NCBI GenBank assembly: GCA_905202255.1
Contig: CAJKRH010000001.1
Span: 1 to 64,000 of the forward strand
Reading direction: 5' to 3'
Source: an uncultured Ruminococcus sp.
GTDB taxonomy: Bacteria; Bacillota; Clostridia; Oscillospirales; CAG-272
DNA length: 64,000 nucleotides
In this document: piece by piece, positions 15,548-24,452 of the stretch
How positions within the stretch are numbered: the stretch's first letter is position 1
How the letters are laid out: each line of letters begins with the position of its first letter
Notes under the pieces: generated by a model
Databases searched by the model: none
What the model saw: the letters and a program-made list of their open reading frames with translations, nothing else
Told to the model about the DNA's origin: nothing
Position numbers and translations under genes: made by a program

Positions 15548-16012
15548 TCATTCCGCAATTATTTCATAGCACAAGTGCAATACAGTATCCTGATAAGCAA
15601 ATTCAAAAGCCTTTATATTGAGATTCTGCTCATTAAATGATTTCTCCACTATACACCAGCGATATTGGTGTGGTTCAAGTGCAGTGGAATACAGCCAATC
15701 ATATTGATTTTTAGATTTTGACCCGTTCAAACACTCCGACACACGGTAGGTGGTATGTGCTTTTACGCAGAACTGTGTGTTGCCGTTTCTTGTCAGAATC
15801 TGTACAATATGCAACGAATCATCTTTGATAACAAAGTCAATCATGCCACCGTCGTATTCAGCAGTAAACAGCTGGTTATATTGATTATAAATATCATTTT
15901 CGGAGCTTCGGGCTTTTTCCAAATCGTAATAATATCCGTCAAATGTGGTTGCGCACCCGTAGAATATCATCGATATTACAAATAATAAAACCAAGAAATT
16001 TATTTTTTTCAT
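15548..16012 (-). CDS. Predicted lipoprotein, unknown function
   Basis: 154 residues from the ATG at 16012, which has GAGG 7 nt upstream; longer in-frame starts at 16024 and 16075 are less likely. The N-terminus is a lipoprotein signal peptide with the cleavage box FYGC (Cys about residue 19), so the mature protein is lipid-anchored outside the membrane. The remainder (about 135 residues) has no recognisable domain and several aromatic residues. The promoter at 16203-16231 leaves an untranslated leader of about 180 nt. Confidence 0.7.
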   Translation of the reverse strand: MKKINFLVLLFVISMIFYGCATTFDGYYYDLEKARSSENDIYNQYNQLFTAEYDGGMIDFVIKDDSLHIVQILTRNGNTQFCVKAHTTYRVSECLNGSKSKNQYDWLYSTALEPHQYRWCIVEKSFNEQNLNIKAFEFAYQDTVLHLCYEIIAE

Positions 16013-16098
16013 AGAAAGCCTCATAAATTTTTTTAATGCGCAAAAGCCGCTTCGATTAAGTGATTTTATTTTCAAAGTGAAATATACCGAAATTCGCG

Positions 16099-16139
16099 GC
16101 AGCAGGAATAATGATATAATTATCAGAATTATCTGCTGC
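16099..16139. repeat. Inverted repeat in the leader of the lipoprotein gene
   Basis: GCAGCAG (16099-16105) pairs with CTGCTGC (16133-16139), with further A-T pairing inside. There is no T-run on either side, so it is not a clear terminator. It lies in the 5' untranslated leader on the minus strand and could be an operator or RNA hairpin. Confidence 0.35.
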
Positions 16140-16202
16140 TTCTTTTATGTGCAGCTTTCAGCTATATTCAACATCGTGTAACAGTCTGTATATCTATCTA
16201 TA

Positions 16203-16231
16203 ATTATATCGTATTTAATGCCGATTGTCAA
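16203..16231 (-). promoter_or_regulatory. Promoter of the lipoprotein gene
   Basis: Consensus TTGACA (16226-16231) and TATAAT (16203-16208) with a 17-bp spacer on the minus strand. Confidence 0.85.
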
Positions 16232-16237
16232 TAAAAA

Positions 16238-16269
16238 AACTCCCGCAGGCAAAGTCTGCGGGAGTTTTG
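16238..16269. terminator. Bidirectional-type hairpin upstream of the CRISPR-cas operon
   Basis: AACTCCCGCAG (16238-16248) pairs with CTGCGGGAGTT (16256-16266). T-runs follow on both strands, longer on the minus strand. It sits between the divergent lipoprotein and cas promoters, so it may insulate each from read-through of antisense transcripts. Confidence 0.6.
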
Positions 16270-16340
16270 GCTTCTTGGTCTTTATATAAAAGAATTTCGC
16301 TCCGAAAACCGCCATTTTTTACATTTTTCTCAAAATTTAG

Positions 16341-16369
16341 TTGCAAATCGAGTCAAAAAGTGGTAAAAT
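16341..16369 (+). promoter_or_regulatory. Promoter of the cas operon
   Basis: TTGCAA (16341-16346) and TAAAAT (16364-16369), 17-bp spacer, about 100 bp upstream of cas3. No other promoter is evident before cas2, and all cas genes overlap. Confidence 0.65.
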
Positions 16370-16466
16370 AGAAATATAAAAAATTCGGCGATGGCAAATT
16401 ATCTTAAGCCATACGCCACGCATAAGCATCGGAGATTTACAAAATCCGAAGAAGGAGACGCAAAAA

Positions 16467-18839
16467 ATGTTCTTTCCCGCTCACATAAACAAAGACGGAA
16501 CGGTGCAAACCGTCGGGCAACATTGCAAAAACACGGCGGAACTTGCAAAAATGGATCTGTGCAAGTTGGAGCTTACCGATACCGCATACCTTGCCGGACT
16601 GCTTCATGATGCGGGAAAATGCACGGATAAATTCCGCAATTATATCGAAAAAGCATCACGGGGTGAAAATGTGTACCGTGGGTCGGTTATTCACACATTT
16701 GCCGCAGTTCGTTTTCTGCTGAACACTTATCATTCATCATCCGCCTCGGAGGCTGACCTCATCAAGGATGCAACAGCCGAAATTCTGTCCTCGGCAATCG
16801 GCGGACACCACGGCTTGTTTGATTGTTTTGACGAGGATAAAAATTGCGGATTTACACACAGGATAAGCAAACAGCCTGACTATGACGACATAGCAATGAA
16901 AGGCTTTTTTGAAGAAGTATCGGGCAGGAGCTGTATTGACAGGCTGTTTTCCTCCTCTGTCAAAGAAATATCTTCAAAATTTCAACAGATTCGCTCAATT
17001 TCAAAATGTATGGACGAGCTGTATTTTTATCTGTCACTTCTGACGCGGCTTATCACCTCGGCTCTGATTGATGCCGACAGATGCGATACCGCCTCATTTA
17101 TGAGTACCAATGAATACGAGGATGGCAGAATATTAACTCCGGAAATACTGAAAAAAGTAACGGAAAACTTCAATTCCCGTTTGTCGGGCTTTGAATGCAT
17201 TACGCCGATTCAGACTGCAAGAAGAGAGCTTTCCGAGCTTTGTTTGCAGGCGGCGTCAAAGCCGGGCGGAATTTTCAGGCTGAATCTTCCGACGGGTGCG
17301 GGCAAAACGCTCTCGGGTTTAAGGTATGCATTGAAACACGCGGAAGCATTCGGCAAAGAACGAATCTTTTTTATCTCTCCTCTACTAAGCATACTGGAGC
17401 AGAATGCGAGGGAAATAAGAAAAGCGATAGGAGATGACTCGATTGTTCTCGAGCATCATTCGGATATAATTACAGGCGAGCTTTCCGATGATGAATTAAG
17501 CCGCTATGAACTGCTTTGCGATTCGTGGAACAGCCCGATAGTGATAACAACGCTTGTGCAGTTTCTCAATACGCTTTTCAGCGGTAAAACAGCCTCGGTA
17601 AGGCGGTTTAATTCACTTGCAAACAGCGTCATTGTAATCGACGAGGTGCAGACTGTACCGCTGAAAACGCTTTCACTTTTTAATTACGCCATAAACTTTC
17701 TTTCGGAAGTGTGCAATGCAACAGTTGTTCTCTGCTCGGCAACGCAGCCGTATCTTGAGGGAATTCACCGACCGCTTGTCGAATGCAAAGATATCATAGA
17801 ACCTGACATCGTAAAAAGATATGCTACGGTATTCAAGCGGAACTCCATTACAGACAAGGGAGAAAAAACGCTCGGGGAAATCCCGCCGCTCATTTCGGAA
17901 TTGCTCGGCAAATACAGAAGTGTTCTTGTTGTCTGTAACAAAAAGGACCAGGCATCCGCGCTTTTTGATTCGACGGAAAATCTATGTGAATTCAGATACC
18001 ATCTCTCGGCAGGCATGTGTACCGCTCACAGGAAACAAGTTCTTTCCGAAATGACAGAGGCTTTGAAAGCCGGAAATGAAAAGAAGCTTCTGTGTATTTC
18101 GACACAGGTGATCGAAGCGGGAGTGGATATTTCTTTCGACGCGGTAATACGCCTGTGCGCAGGACTTGACAGCATAGTGCAAGCCGCCGGACGGTGCAAC
18201 CGAAACGGCGAATGTGAACCCGATGCTCCTGTCTGGATTGTGGATTGTCCTGGCGAAAATCTGTCTCTGCTAAATGATATCCGCGATGCGAAAAAAGCAA
18301 CGGAATCGTTGATTTATTCTTTTGAAAAGGAAGCCGACAGATTCGATTCCGACCTCTCTTCGGATAAATCGGTAAGATTCTTTTATGAAAAATTGTATAA
18401 AGCAAAAAGCGCTGATTTCTTTGATTTTGTCAGAAAAGGTTACCCATCGATTTACTCAATGCTCACACAGAATGCGGAATATACGGGAAAAGAGGATGGG
18501 AGATTTTTCCTGCATCAGGCGTTCAGAACCGCCGGAAGATTATTTGAAGTATTTGACCGTGAGCAGGCAAGCATCGTTGTTCCGTGGGGCAACGGAGAGA
18601 AGATTGCCGAAAAGCTGATTTCCTCCGGCGAAAGCGTATCAAAAGAGCTATACGACGATGCAAAGCCCTATACAGTGTCCGTTTTTTCATATCAGCTTGA
18701 AAGATTATACGAATGTGCCGCAATAACTCGCGTCGGAGACGGACAGATTTTGGTTCTCGATAAAAATTATTACAGTAATAACACCGGAATAATAATTCCG
18801 AAGAAAGGAGAAGAGATATGCGACACCCTAATATTGTAG
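16467..18839 (+). CDS. cas3: CRISPR-associated helicase/nuclease Cas3 (type I-C)
   Basis: 790 residues. An N-terminal HD nuclease domain carries His19, LLHDAGK (His47-Asp48) and IGGHHG (His114-115). The SF2 helicase follows: Walker A LPTGAGKT (about 274-281), DEVQ box (392-395), motif III CSAT (423-426) and motif VI QAAGRCNRNG (572-581). Cas3 is recruited by Cascade to the R-loop and degrades target DNA 3' to 5'. GAAGGAGA precedes the ATG. It is the first gene of the operon, and its end overlaps cas5 by 22 bp. Confidence 0.97.
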   Translation: MFFPAHINKDGTVQTVGQHCKNTAELAKMDLCKLELTDTAYLAGLLHDAGKCTDKFRNYIEKASRGENVYRGSVIHTFAAVRFLLNTYHSSSASEADLIKDATAEILSSAIGGHHGLFDCFDEDKNCGFTHRISKQPDYDDIAMKGFFEEVSGRSCIDRLFSSSVKEISSKFQQIRSISKCMDELYFYLSLLTRLITSALIDADRCDTASFMSTNEYEDGRILTPEILKKVTENFNSRLSGFECITPIQTARRELSELCLQAASKPGGIFRLNLPTGAGKTLSGLRYALKHAEAFGKERIFFISPLLSILEQNAREIRKAIGDDSIVLEHHSDIITGELSDDELSRYELLCDSWNSPIVITTLVQFLNTLFSGKTASVRRFNSLANSVIVIDEVQTVPLKTLSLFNYAINFLSEVCNATVVLCSATQPYLEGIHRPLVECKDIIEPDIVKRYATVFKRNSITDKGEKTLGEIPPLISELLGKYRSVLVVCNKKDQASALFDSTENLCEFRYHLSAGMCTAHRKQVLSEMTEALKAGNEKKLLCISTQVIEAGVDISFDAVIRLCAGLDSIVQAAGRCNRNGECEPDAPVWIVDCPGENLSLLNDIRDAKKATESLIYSFEKEADRFDSDLSSDKSVRFFYEKLYKAKSADFFDFVRKGYPSIYSMLTQNAEYTGKEDGRFFLHQAFRTAGRLFEVFDREQASIVVPWGNGEKIAEKLISSGESVSKELYDDAKPYTVSVFSYQLERLYECAAITRVGDGQILVLDKNYYSNNTGIIIPKKGEEICDTLIL

Positions 18840-19552
18840 AGTTTTCGGTTGTCGGAGATTATGCGCTGTTCTCAGACCCGATAACAAGAGTAGGCGGCGA
18901 AAAATGTACATATCAGATTCCGACATACGAAGCGCTGAAGGGGATTTTATCTTCCGTATACTGGAAACCGACGATAGTCTGGTATATTGACAAGGTAAGA
19001 GTAATGAATCCTATCCGCATGGAGGTAAAGGGTATCCGAACCATAAAATATAACGGAGAGGGTAGCGGAGTCGACCGTTCATATTACACTTATCTTAAAG
19101 ATTGCCGATATCAGGTCAGCGCTCATTTTGAATGGAACGAAAACCGCCCCGAGCTTATAGGCGACCGCAATGAAAACAAGCATCATGAAATAGCGAAGCG
19201 GATGATTGAAAAAGGAGGCAGGCGCGACATCTTCCTCGGCACAAGAGAATGTCAGGGCTATGTCGAGCCCTGTATATTCGGAGATGGGGAGGGCGCATAT
19301 GACGAAACATCCCTGATATCATTCGGTCATATGTATCACGGGATTACATATCCGGATGAAGCATTCTCAAACGAAACAAAAGGAAAGATGACGCTCAATT
19401 TCTGGTATCCGGAGATGAGAAACGGAATAATCATTTTCCCGAAACCGCAGGACTGCCCGAACCATAAGCCGCTCCACGAAATGAAAATGAAGATATTCGC
19501 CGATAATAGCGGAAACTTTACGGGACTCAGGGAATTTGGGGAGGTGCACTGA
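18818..19552 (+). CDS. cas5c: Cas5c (Cas5d), crRNA-processing Cascade subunit
   Basis: 244 residues. Beginning VEFSVVGDYALFSDPITRVG and containing PTYEALKGILSSVYWKP, the classic I-C Cas5 N-terminal RAMP signature. In type I-C, which lacks Cas6, this protein cuts the pre-crRNA at the repeat and caps the 5' handle; that role is established for the family. GAAAGGAGAAGAG precedes the ATG inside cas3. The stop overlaps the cas8c start by one base (TGATG), suggesting coupled translation. Confidence 0.95.
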   Translation: MRHPNIVEFSVVGDYALFSDPITRVGGEKCTYQIPTYEALKGILSSVYWKPTIVWYIDKVRVMNPIRMEVKGIRTIKYNGEGSGVDRSYYTYLKDCRYQVSAHFEWNENRPELIGDRNENKHHEIAKRMIEKGGRRDIFLGTRECQGYVEPCIFGDGEGAYDETSLISFGHMYHGITYPDEAFSNETKGKMTLNFWYPEMRNGIIIFPKPQDCPNHKPLHEMKMKIFADNSGNFTGLREFGEVH

Positions 19553-21405
19553 TGGGACTTTTTCAAAAAGCAGTTGAAACATATGACAATACGAAAAGCC
19601 TCGCGGGAGTGGAATCCGAAGAAAGAAAAGCCGCACTTGCTCCCATAGGGTTTATTACAACCGGCGTTCAGATAGAAATAACCGTGACGGAAGACGGAGA
19701 ATTCAGGGGAGCCGAACAGATTTTTGATATTTCCGAAGACAGCAAAGGAAAAGCTCAAAAGTCGGAAAAGAAAATAATAATCCCCGCCACTCAAAAGTCG
19801 GCAGGGCGCTCAAGTACCTCGGCAAAAACTTCTCCTCATCCGCTCTGCGACAAACTGATGTTTATGTGTCCAGAAAACAAAGAAAGCTATGATGCCTATC
19901 TTAAGCAGCTGCAGGATTGGTGCGATTCCGAGTTTGCCTGCCCTAAAATAAAAGCAATTCTCAAATATGTAAAAAAGGGGACGATACTGACAGATATTGC
20001 ATCAGTCGGAAAAGTAAAAGACGACGATTTCGTGTGTTGGAGAGTGTTATCGACCGATTGCGCAGAGCCGGAGGAAGTCTGGAAAAGTCCCTCGGTGATA
20101 GACTCATATGTAAACTATTGCCAAAGTAAAACAGACACATCTTCAGAAAGAGCACTTTGTTATGTCTCCGGTGAAATCACAACGCCGGCACAACTACACC
20201 TTAAAGGAGTCGTATCATTTGCCGGAAATGCAAAACTGATATCCTCAAATGATGCCACCAACTTCACTTATAAAGGAAGATTTTCAGACGACTCCGAGGC
20301 ACTGACAGTGAGCTTCATCTCCTCGCAGAAAGCACATAATGCCTTGAAATGGGTCGTTTCAAACGACGGATTCCGATGTGGTGACAGGATGTTTGTATGT
20401 TGGAATCCGAAAGGCAAAAAAACGAAAAATCCGGTTGCTTCATTTTTCCCTGAATATTCAGAGGAAGAAGAAAATCCGACACCCACAAATTATCGTGAAA
20501 TTCTTGCCAAAACCGTCCTCGGATACAAAAATAATTTTAAACCGGAGGACGAAACGGTAACTGCGGTATTTGAAGCAGCCTCAAAGGGACGGCTTTCTGT
20601 TTGCTATTACAGCGAGATGAAAGCGGAAGATTTTTTGGAGCGGCTTCGCTTCTGGGACGAAACGACCGCGTGGCTCTATCGGAAGCGCGGAGTTACAACG
20701 GTCTTGGTTAAATCTCCGGATTTGAAAAGTATCATCGATGCGGCTTACGGTGTACCGCGGACAATCGGCGAAAATCAAACGGTGGAAACAGACGAAAAGG
20801 TTCTCGCGATAGCGATGCAGAGACTTTTGCTTTGCAGATTGGAGAGGGCGCCTTTCCCTGCGGATATTATGCGCTCCGCCGTTCAGAAGTGTTCATCGCT
20901 TCAGCTTTATGACAAACTAAATCGTGAAAAACAGCTTTTTACAACTTGTGCAATTATAAAAAAATACATATACGACAGATTTAAGGAGGAATGGAATATG
21001 GCACTGGAACCCGAAAAGAAGAACAGAAGTTATCAGTTCGGACGCCTGCTTGCCGTTCTGGAAAAGGCAGAACGGGGCGCATTTGATAATAGCGAAAAGC
21101 GGGAGCCGAACGCAATACGGATGTGGTCACTGTTTGTCAAGCGTCCCTTGTATGCGACAACAGTAATCATCGAACAGCTCAAAAACGCTTACTACCCTCG
21201 TTTGGAGCCTGGAAAACGAGGCTACTATGACAAGCTAATCGAAGGAATTATGCGTGTAATCTCGGAATTTCCCGAGAACGAAATCGGCAAACCGCTTGGA
21301 GAAGAGTATCTTATGGGATATTATTTACAAAAAGATGCTTTATGCCAAAAGAAAAACAATGATAATGATAATGATAATAATGAATCGGAGGATGAAGAAC
21401 AATGA
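19552..21405 (+). CDS. cas8c: Cas8c (Csd1), large Cascade subunit
   Basis: 617 residues, normal length. Csd1 signatures visible include CDKLMFMCPENKESYDAYL (about 99-117) and, towards the middle, NALKWVVSNDGFRCGDRMF with KTVLGYKNNFKPEDETV. The protein recognises the PAM and stabilises the R-loop in the type I-C effector. The C-terminal end is an unusual low-complexity Asn/Asp/Glu tail (DNDNDNNESEDEEQ). Its 3' part also contains a separate ribosome site and start for Cas11c at 20998. Confidence 0.93.
   Translation: MGLFQKAVETYDNTKSLAGVESEERKAALAPIGFITTGVQIEITVTEDGEFRGAEQIFDISEDSKGKAQKSEKKIIIPATQKSAGRSSTSAKTSPHPLCDKLMFMCPENKESYDAYLKQLQDWCDSEFACPKIKAILKYVKKGTILTDIASVGKVKDDDFVCWRVLSTDCAEPEEVWKSPSVIDSYVNYCQSKTDTSSERALCYVSGEITTPAQLHLKGVVSFAGNAKLISSNDATNFTYKGRFSDDSEALTVSFISSQKAHNALKWVVSNDGFRCGDRMFVCWNPKGKKTKNPVASFFPEYSEEEENPTPTNYREILAKTVLGYKNNFKPEDETVTAVFEAASKGRLSVCYYSEMKAEDFLERLRFWDETTAWLYRKRGVTTVLVKSPDLKSIIDAAYGVPRTIGENQTVETDEKVLAIAMQRLLLCRLERAPFPADIMRSAVQKCSSLQLYDKLNREKQLFTTCAIIKKYIYDRFKEEWNMALEPEKKNRSYQFGRLLAVLEKAERGAFDNSEKREPNAIRMWSLFVKRPLYATTVIIEQLKNAYYPRLEPGKRGYYDKLIEGIMRVISEFPENEIGKPLGEEYLMGYYLQKDALCQKKNNDNDNDNNESEDEEQ
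20998..21405 (+). CDS. cas11c: Cas11c small subunit, internal start within cas8c
   Basis: An in-frame ATG at 20998 (codon 483 of cas8c) is preceded by a perfect AAGGAGG at 20983-20989 with an 8-nt gap, far better than chance inside a coding sequence. Translation from it gives 135 residues (MALEPEKKNRSYQFGRLLAV...), mostly helical as expected of Cas11. In type I-C systems the small subunit is known to be made from such an internal site. Expression here is inferred from sequence. Confidence 0.8.
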   Translation: MALEPEKKNRSYQFGRLLAVLEKAERGAFDNSEKREPNAIRMWSLFVKRPLYATTVIIEQLKNAYYPRLEPGKRGYYDKLIEGIMRVISEFPENEIGKPLGEEYLMGYYLQKDALCQKKNNDNDNDNNESEDEEQ

Positions 21406-22298
21406 GTACAACACTTGCAAACAAAATTGATTTTGAAGCTATTATATCGGTGACAAATGCAAACCCCAACGGAGACCCGCTCGGCGGAAACAGACCGCGC
21501 ACGGATTATGACGGCTTCGGCGAAATTTCCGATGTGTGCATTAAAAGAAAAATCCGCAATCGTATGCAGGACAGCGGACATGCCATATTTGTTTATGACG
21601 ACGGAAAAAACAGCCTTAAAGACAGAGCAAAAAGTATAGGTTTAGAGAAAATCACGGATGTGAAAGAGTATCATGATATCGCCTGTGATACATGGCTTGA
21701 TGTGAGAACATTCGGGCAAGTATTCGCATTTGGAAACAAGAACTCCGATAAAGAGAAAAGTTCCGATAAAGAGAAAAAATCCAAAAAAAGCAAAGAATTC
21801 GCATGCTCTTCCGTCGGCGTGCGCGGTCCCGTTTCAATTCATCTCGCCAAGAGCGCGAACCCTGTCGATATTCAGTCAATGCAGATAACAAAGAGTGTCA
21901 GCGGAGATAAAGAAGACGGCAAAGAACGCGGAAGCGATACGATGGGAATGAAGCATTTTGTCAGATTCGGGCTTTATATAATCAAAGGCTCCATCAATGT
22001 ACAGCTTGCGGAAAAGACAGGCTTTACCGAAGAAGATGCCGAAACATTAAAGGAATGCCTGCGCACACTTTTCGTAAACGATTCATCTGCCGCTCGCCCC
22101 GATGGCTCCATGGAAGTGGTAAAGCTTTACTGGTGGAAGCATAACTGCAAGGATGGGCAGTATCCTTCGGCAAAGGTGCATCGCCTTGTAAATGTTTCTC
22201 TTAATAATGGAATCGCGGAGCCGACTTCAGCGGCCGATTATGTAATTAAGCTTGACAGCCTTGACGGGCTCGCCTGTGAAGAAATCGACGGCATATGA
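21402..22298 (+). CDS. cas7c: Cas7c (Csd2), Cascade backbone subunit
   Basis: 298 residues. Begins with the Csd2 signature IISVTNANPNGDPLGGNRPR (about 16-35); also FGQVFAFGN, GVRGPVSIHLAKSANPVDIQ (near residue 140-160) and DTMGMKHFVRFGLY. Multiple copies coat the crRNA spacer. A Lys/Ser-rich insertion (NSDKEKSSDKEKKSKKSKEF, about 111-130) interrupts the usual loop. The start overlaps cas8c by 4 bp and the stop overlaps cas4 by 4 bp. Confidence 0.95.
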   Translation: MSTTLANKIDFEAIISVTNANPNGDPLGGNRPRTDYDGFGEISDVCIKRKIRNRMQDSGHAIFVYDDGKNSLKDRAKSIGLEKITDVKEYHDIACDTWLDVRTFGQVFAFGNKNSDKEKSSDKEKKSKKSKEFACSSVGVRGPVSIHLAKSANPVDIQSMQITKSVSGDKEDGKERGSDTMGMKHFVRFGLYIIKGSINVQLAEKTGFTEEDAETLKECLRTLFVNDSSAARPDGSMEVVKLYWWKHNCKDGQYPSAKVHRLVNVSLNNGIAEPTSAADYVIKLDSLDGLACEEIDGI

Positions 22299-23032
22299 TT
22301 ATTGAGGATAAAGAATACCTTCTGATATCGGGACTTCAGCATTTTTCCTTTTGCCGCAGGCAGTGGGCGCTTATTCATGTAGAACAGCAGTGGGTCGAAA
22401 ACGGGCTGACTGCAGAGGGAAGAATTATTCACAATCGGGTTCATGATGCTTCTCTTGCGGATATCCGCGGCGGAATAATCACAATGCGTGATATGCCGGT
22501 GAAATCCGAGCGGCTCGGAATCAGCGGTTGCTGTGATGCCGTAGAGTTTTTTCGGAGTGATGACGGAATAACTCTCCATGGCAGGCAAGGACTATGGGGT
22601 ATTTGTCCGGTCGAATATAAGCATGGACATCAGAAAAGCGATAACTGCGACAGATTGCAGGTGACCGCTCAGGCAATGTGCCTTGAGGAGATGTTTTTAT
22701 GTAAAATAGATGAGGGAGCCATATTCTATCACGAAACAAGAAAAAAAGAAAAATTTTGTTTAACAGATGAGCTTCGTGAAACCGTGCGGTTGTCATTTGC
22801 GGAAATGCACAGTATGTTCAGTCGGGGTTACACGCCGACTGTCAAAAAACACCGAGGCTGTAGCAGTTGCTCATTGAAAGAAATATGTCTTCCGTCGCTT
22901 CAGCAGGGGAAAGGCTTTGTTTCGGCAAAAGATTATTTGCGATTGACACTTGACGAGGAGAAAAAGTATGAAGAAACTTTTAAATACTCTTTACATTACA
23001 ACCGAGGACGCATATCTTTCATTAAACGGTGA
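22295..23032 (+). CDS. cas4: Cas4 exonuclease (type I-C adaptation)
   Basis: 245 residues. Iron-sulfur cysteines are at about residue 20 (FCRRQWALIH) and in the C-terminal cluster CSSCSLKEIC (about 189-198). PD-(D/E)xK nuclease positions are visible in CCDAVEFF, PVEYKHG and QVTAQAMCLEE. Cas4 trims and selects PAM-containing prespacers with Cas1-Cas2. The last about 20 residues read through into cas1, a 65-bp overlap that is longer than usual and makes the tail longer than most I-C Cas4 proteins. Confidence 0.93.
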   Translation: MIIEDKEYLLISGLQHFSFCRRQWALIHVEQQWVENGLTAEGRIIHNRVHDASLADIRGGIITMRDMPVKSERLGISGCCDAVEFFRSDDGITLHGRQGLWGICPVEYKHGHQKSDNCDRLQVTAQAMCLEEMFLCKIDEGAIFYHETRKKEKFCLTDELRETVRLSFAEMHSMFSRGYTPTVKKHRGCSSCSLKEICLPSLQQGKGFVSAKDYLRLTLDEEKKYEETFKYSLHYNRGRISFIKR

Positions 23033-23999
23033 AGCTGTCGATGTAATTTTCGGAGATGATACGCATAAGCAAATCCCACTGCACACATTAAACGGAATCG
23101 TCTCATTCTCATATAAAGGTGCTTCGCCTGCCTTAATGGGAAAATGCGCCGAAGCGGGAATTCTGATTTCATTTTTTACTCCATACGGAAAGTATCTATG
23201 CGATACGGGAAGCTGTACAAGCGGGAATGTTTATCTCAGGAGAACGCAGTTCAGGTGGGCAGATGACGAGGCAAAGAGACTTTCCATTGTAAAAAATATG
23301 ATAATCGGCAAGCTGTATAACTCAAAATATCTGATTTTGCATTATATGCGTGACCATCCGCTACAGACCGACTGCGAGAAAATTCGTCTTGCCGCCGACA
23401 GAATCGGCACATACCTTGAGGCAATCAAAGCCGCCGATGACAGCGATTCAATCAGGGGAATCGAAGGTAATGCCGCCGCTGAATATTTCGGTGTGTTCAA
23501 TGAGCTTATCCTGCAGAACAAGAATGTTTTTTCGTTTGACAGGCGCTCGCGCAGACCCCCGACCGACCCTGTAAATTGTCTGCTCTCGTTTGCATATTCT
23601 CTTTTGACAAACGAATGCTCCGCGGGTTTAAGAAGTGTGGGACTTGATCCGTTTGTGGGACTAATGCATACAGACAGACCCGGACGGTGTTCTCTTTCGC
23701 TTGATATGATGGAGGAGCTGCGACCGGTTTTTGCTGACAGATTTGTTCTCACTCTTATCAATAATCGGATTGTAAACGAAAAAAGCTTTACATATATGGA
23801 TAACGGCGCAGTAATATTGAATGATGACGCAAGGAAACGATTCATTTACGAATGGCAAGCAAAGAAAAGAGAGGAAGTTATCCATCCCTTTTTAAAGGAG
23901 AAAATTCAATGGGGGCTTGTTCCGTATGTTCAGGCATTGCTTATTTCAAGACTTATGAGAGGAGACTTGGACGGCTATCCGCCGTTTTTGAAAAAATAA
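22968..23999 (+). CDS. cas1: Cas1 integrase (type I-C)
   Basis: 343 residues from the ATG at 22968, preceded by GAGGAG; an upstream TTG would add six residues with no ribosome site. Metal-binding residues lie in GIEGNAAAEYF (Glu, about 168), GLMHTDRPGR (His, about 234) and DMMEELRP (Glu, about 249). Cas1 with Cas2 inserts new spacers next to the leader. Length is standard for subtype I-C. The stop shares a base with the cas2 start (TAATG). Confidence 0.96.
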   Translation: MKKLLNTLYITTEDAYLSLNGEAVDVIFGDDTHKQIPLHTLNGIVSFSYKGASPALMGKCAEAGILISFFTPYGKYLCDTGSCTSGNVYLRRTQFRWADDEAKRLSIVKNMIIGKLYNSKYLILHYMRDHPLQTDCEKIRLAADRIGTYLEAIKAADDSDSIRGIEGNAAAEYFGVFNELILQNKNVFSFDRRSRRPPTDPVNCLLSFAYSLLTNECSAGLRSVGLDPFVGLMHTDRPGRCSLSLDMMEELRPVFADRFVLTLINNRIVNEKSFTYMDNGAVILNDDARKRFIYEWQAKKREEVIHPFLKEKIQWGLVPYVQALLISRLMRGDLDGYPPFLKK

Positions 24000-24289
24000 T
24001 GCTTATATTGATAACCTATGATGTTAACACCGAAACAGTGGCAGGGAAAAAGCGACTATCCAAGATTGCAAAAATCTGTTGCAATTATGGTCAGCGTGTA
24101 CAAAATTCTGTTTTTGAATGTGATTTGGATGCATCGCAAATGGTAATTGTAAAAAATCAGCTTTTGAGCGTTATGGACGGAGAAACGGACAGCATACGAA
24201 TCTATAATCTCGGAAAGAAGTATTCTTCAAAAATCGAACAGTATGGGAATAAAGAATCATATGACCCGGAGGGAAGTCTGATTCTGTAA
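23999..24289 (+). CDS. cas2: Cas2 (type I-C)
   Basis: 96 residues from the ATG at 23999. The ferredoxin-like Cas2 fold begins MLILITYDVNTETVAGKKRL (conserved Asp8 after LITY), followed by KICCNYGQRVQNSVFECDL and ending in the beta-5 segment. It forms the Cas1-Cas2 adaptation complex. It is the last gene of the operon; the leader and CRISPR array follow immediately. Confidence 0.95.
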   Translation: MLILITYDVNTETVAGKKRLSKIAKICCNYGQRVQNSVFECDLDASQMVIVKNQLLSVMDGETDSIRIYNLGKKYSSKIEQYGNKESYDPEGSLIL

Positions 24290-24452
24290 CGGTGCGAAGC
24301 CGATGCTGCTTGAAAAATAAGCATAGGTTCGCACCCAAAAAAACACAGAAAAATCAGATATAAACTCAAAATAAAATCGGATTTAATTATCCGATTAGTA
24401 AAAAAGTAATGCAAAACAAGTTACAATACCTTAAAAATTGTACAGTTTTGCT
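24290..24452 (+). promoter_or_regulatory. CRISPR leader
   Basis: A 163-bp, mostly AT-rich segment between cas2 and the first repeat. It opens with a long inverted repeat: GGTGCGAA (24291-24298) with TTCGCACC (24328-24335), extended inside by ATGCT/AGCAT. No T-run follows, so it is not a standard terminator. A possible -10 TACAAT is at 24422-24427. The leader should hold the array promoter and the spacer integration site. Confidence 0.7.
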
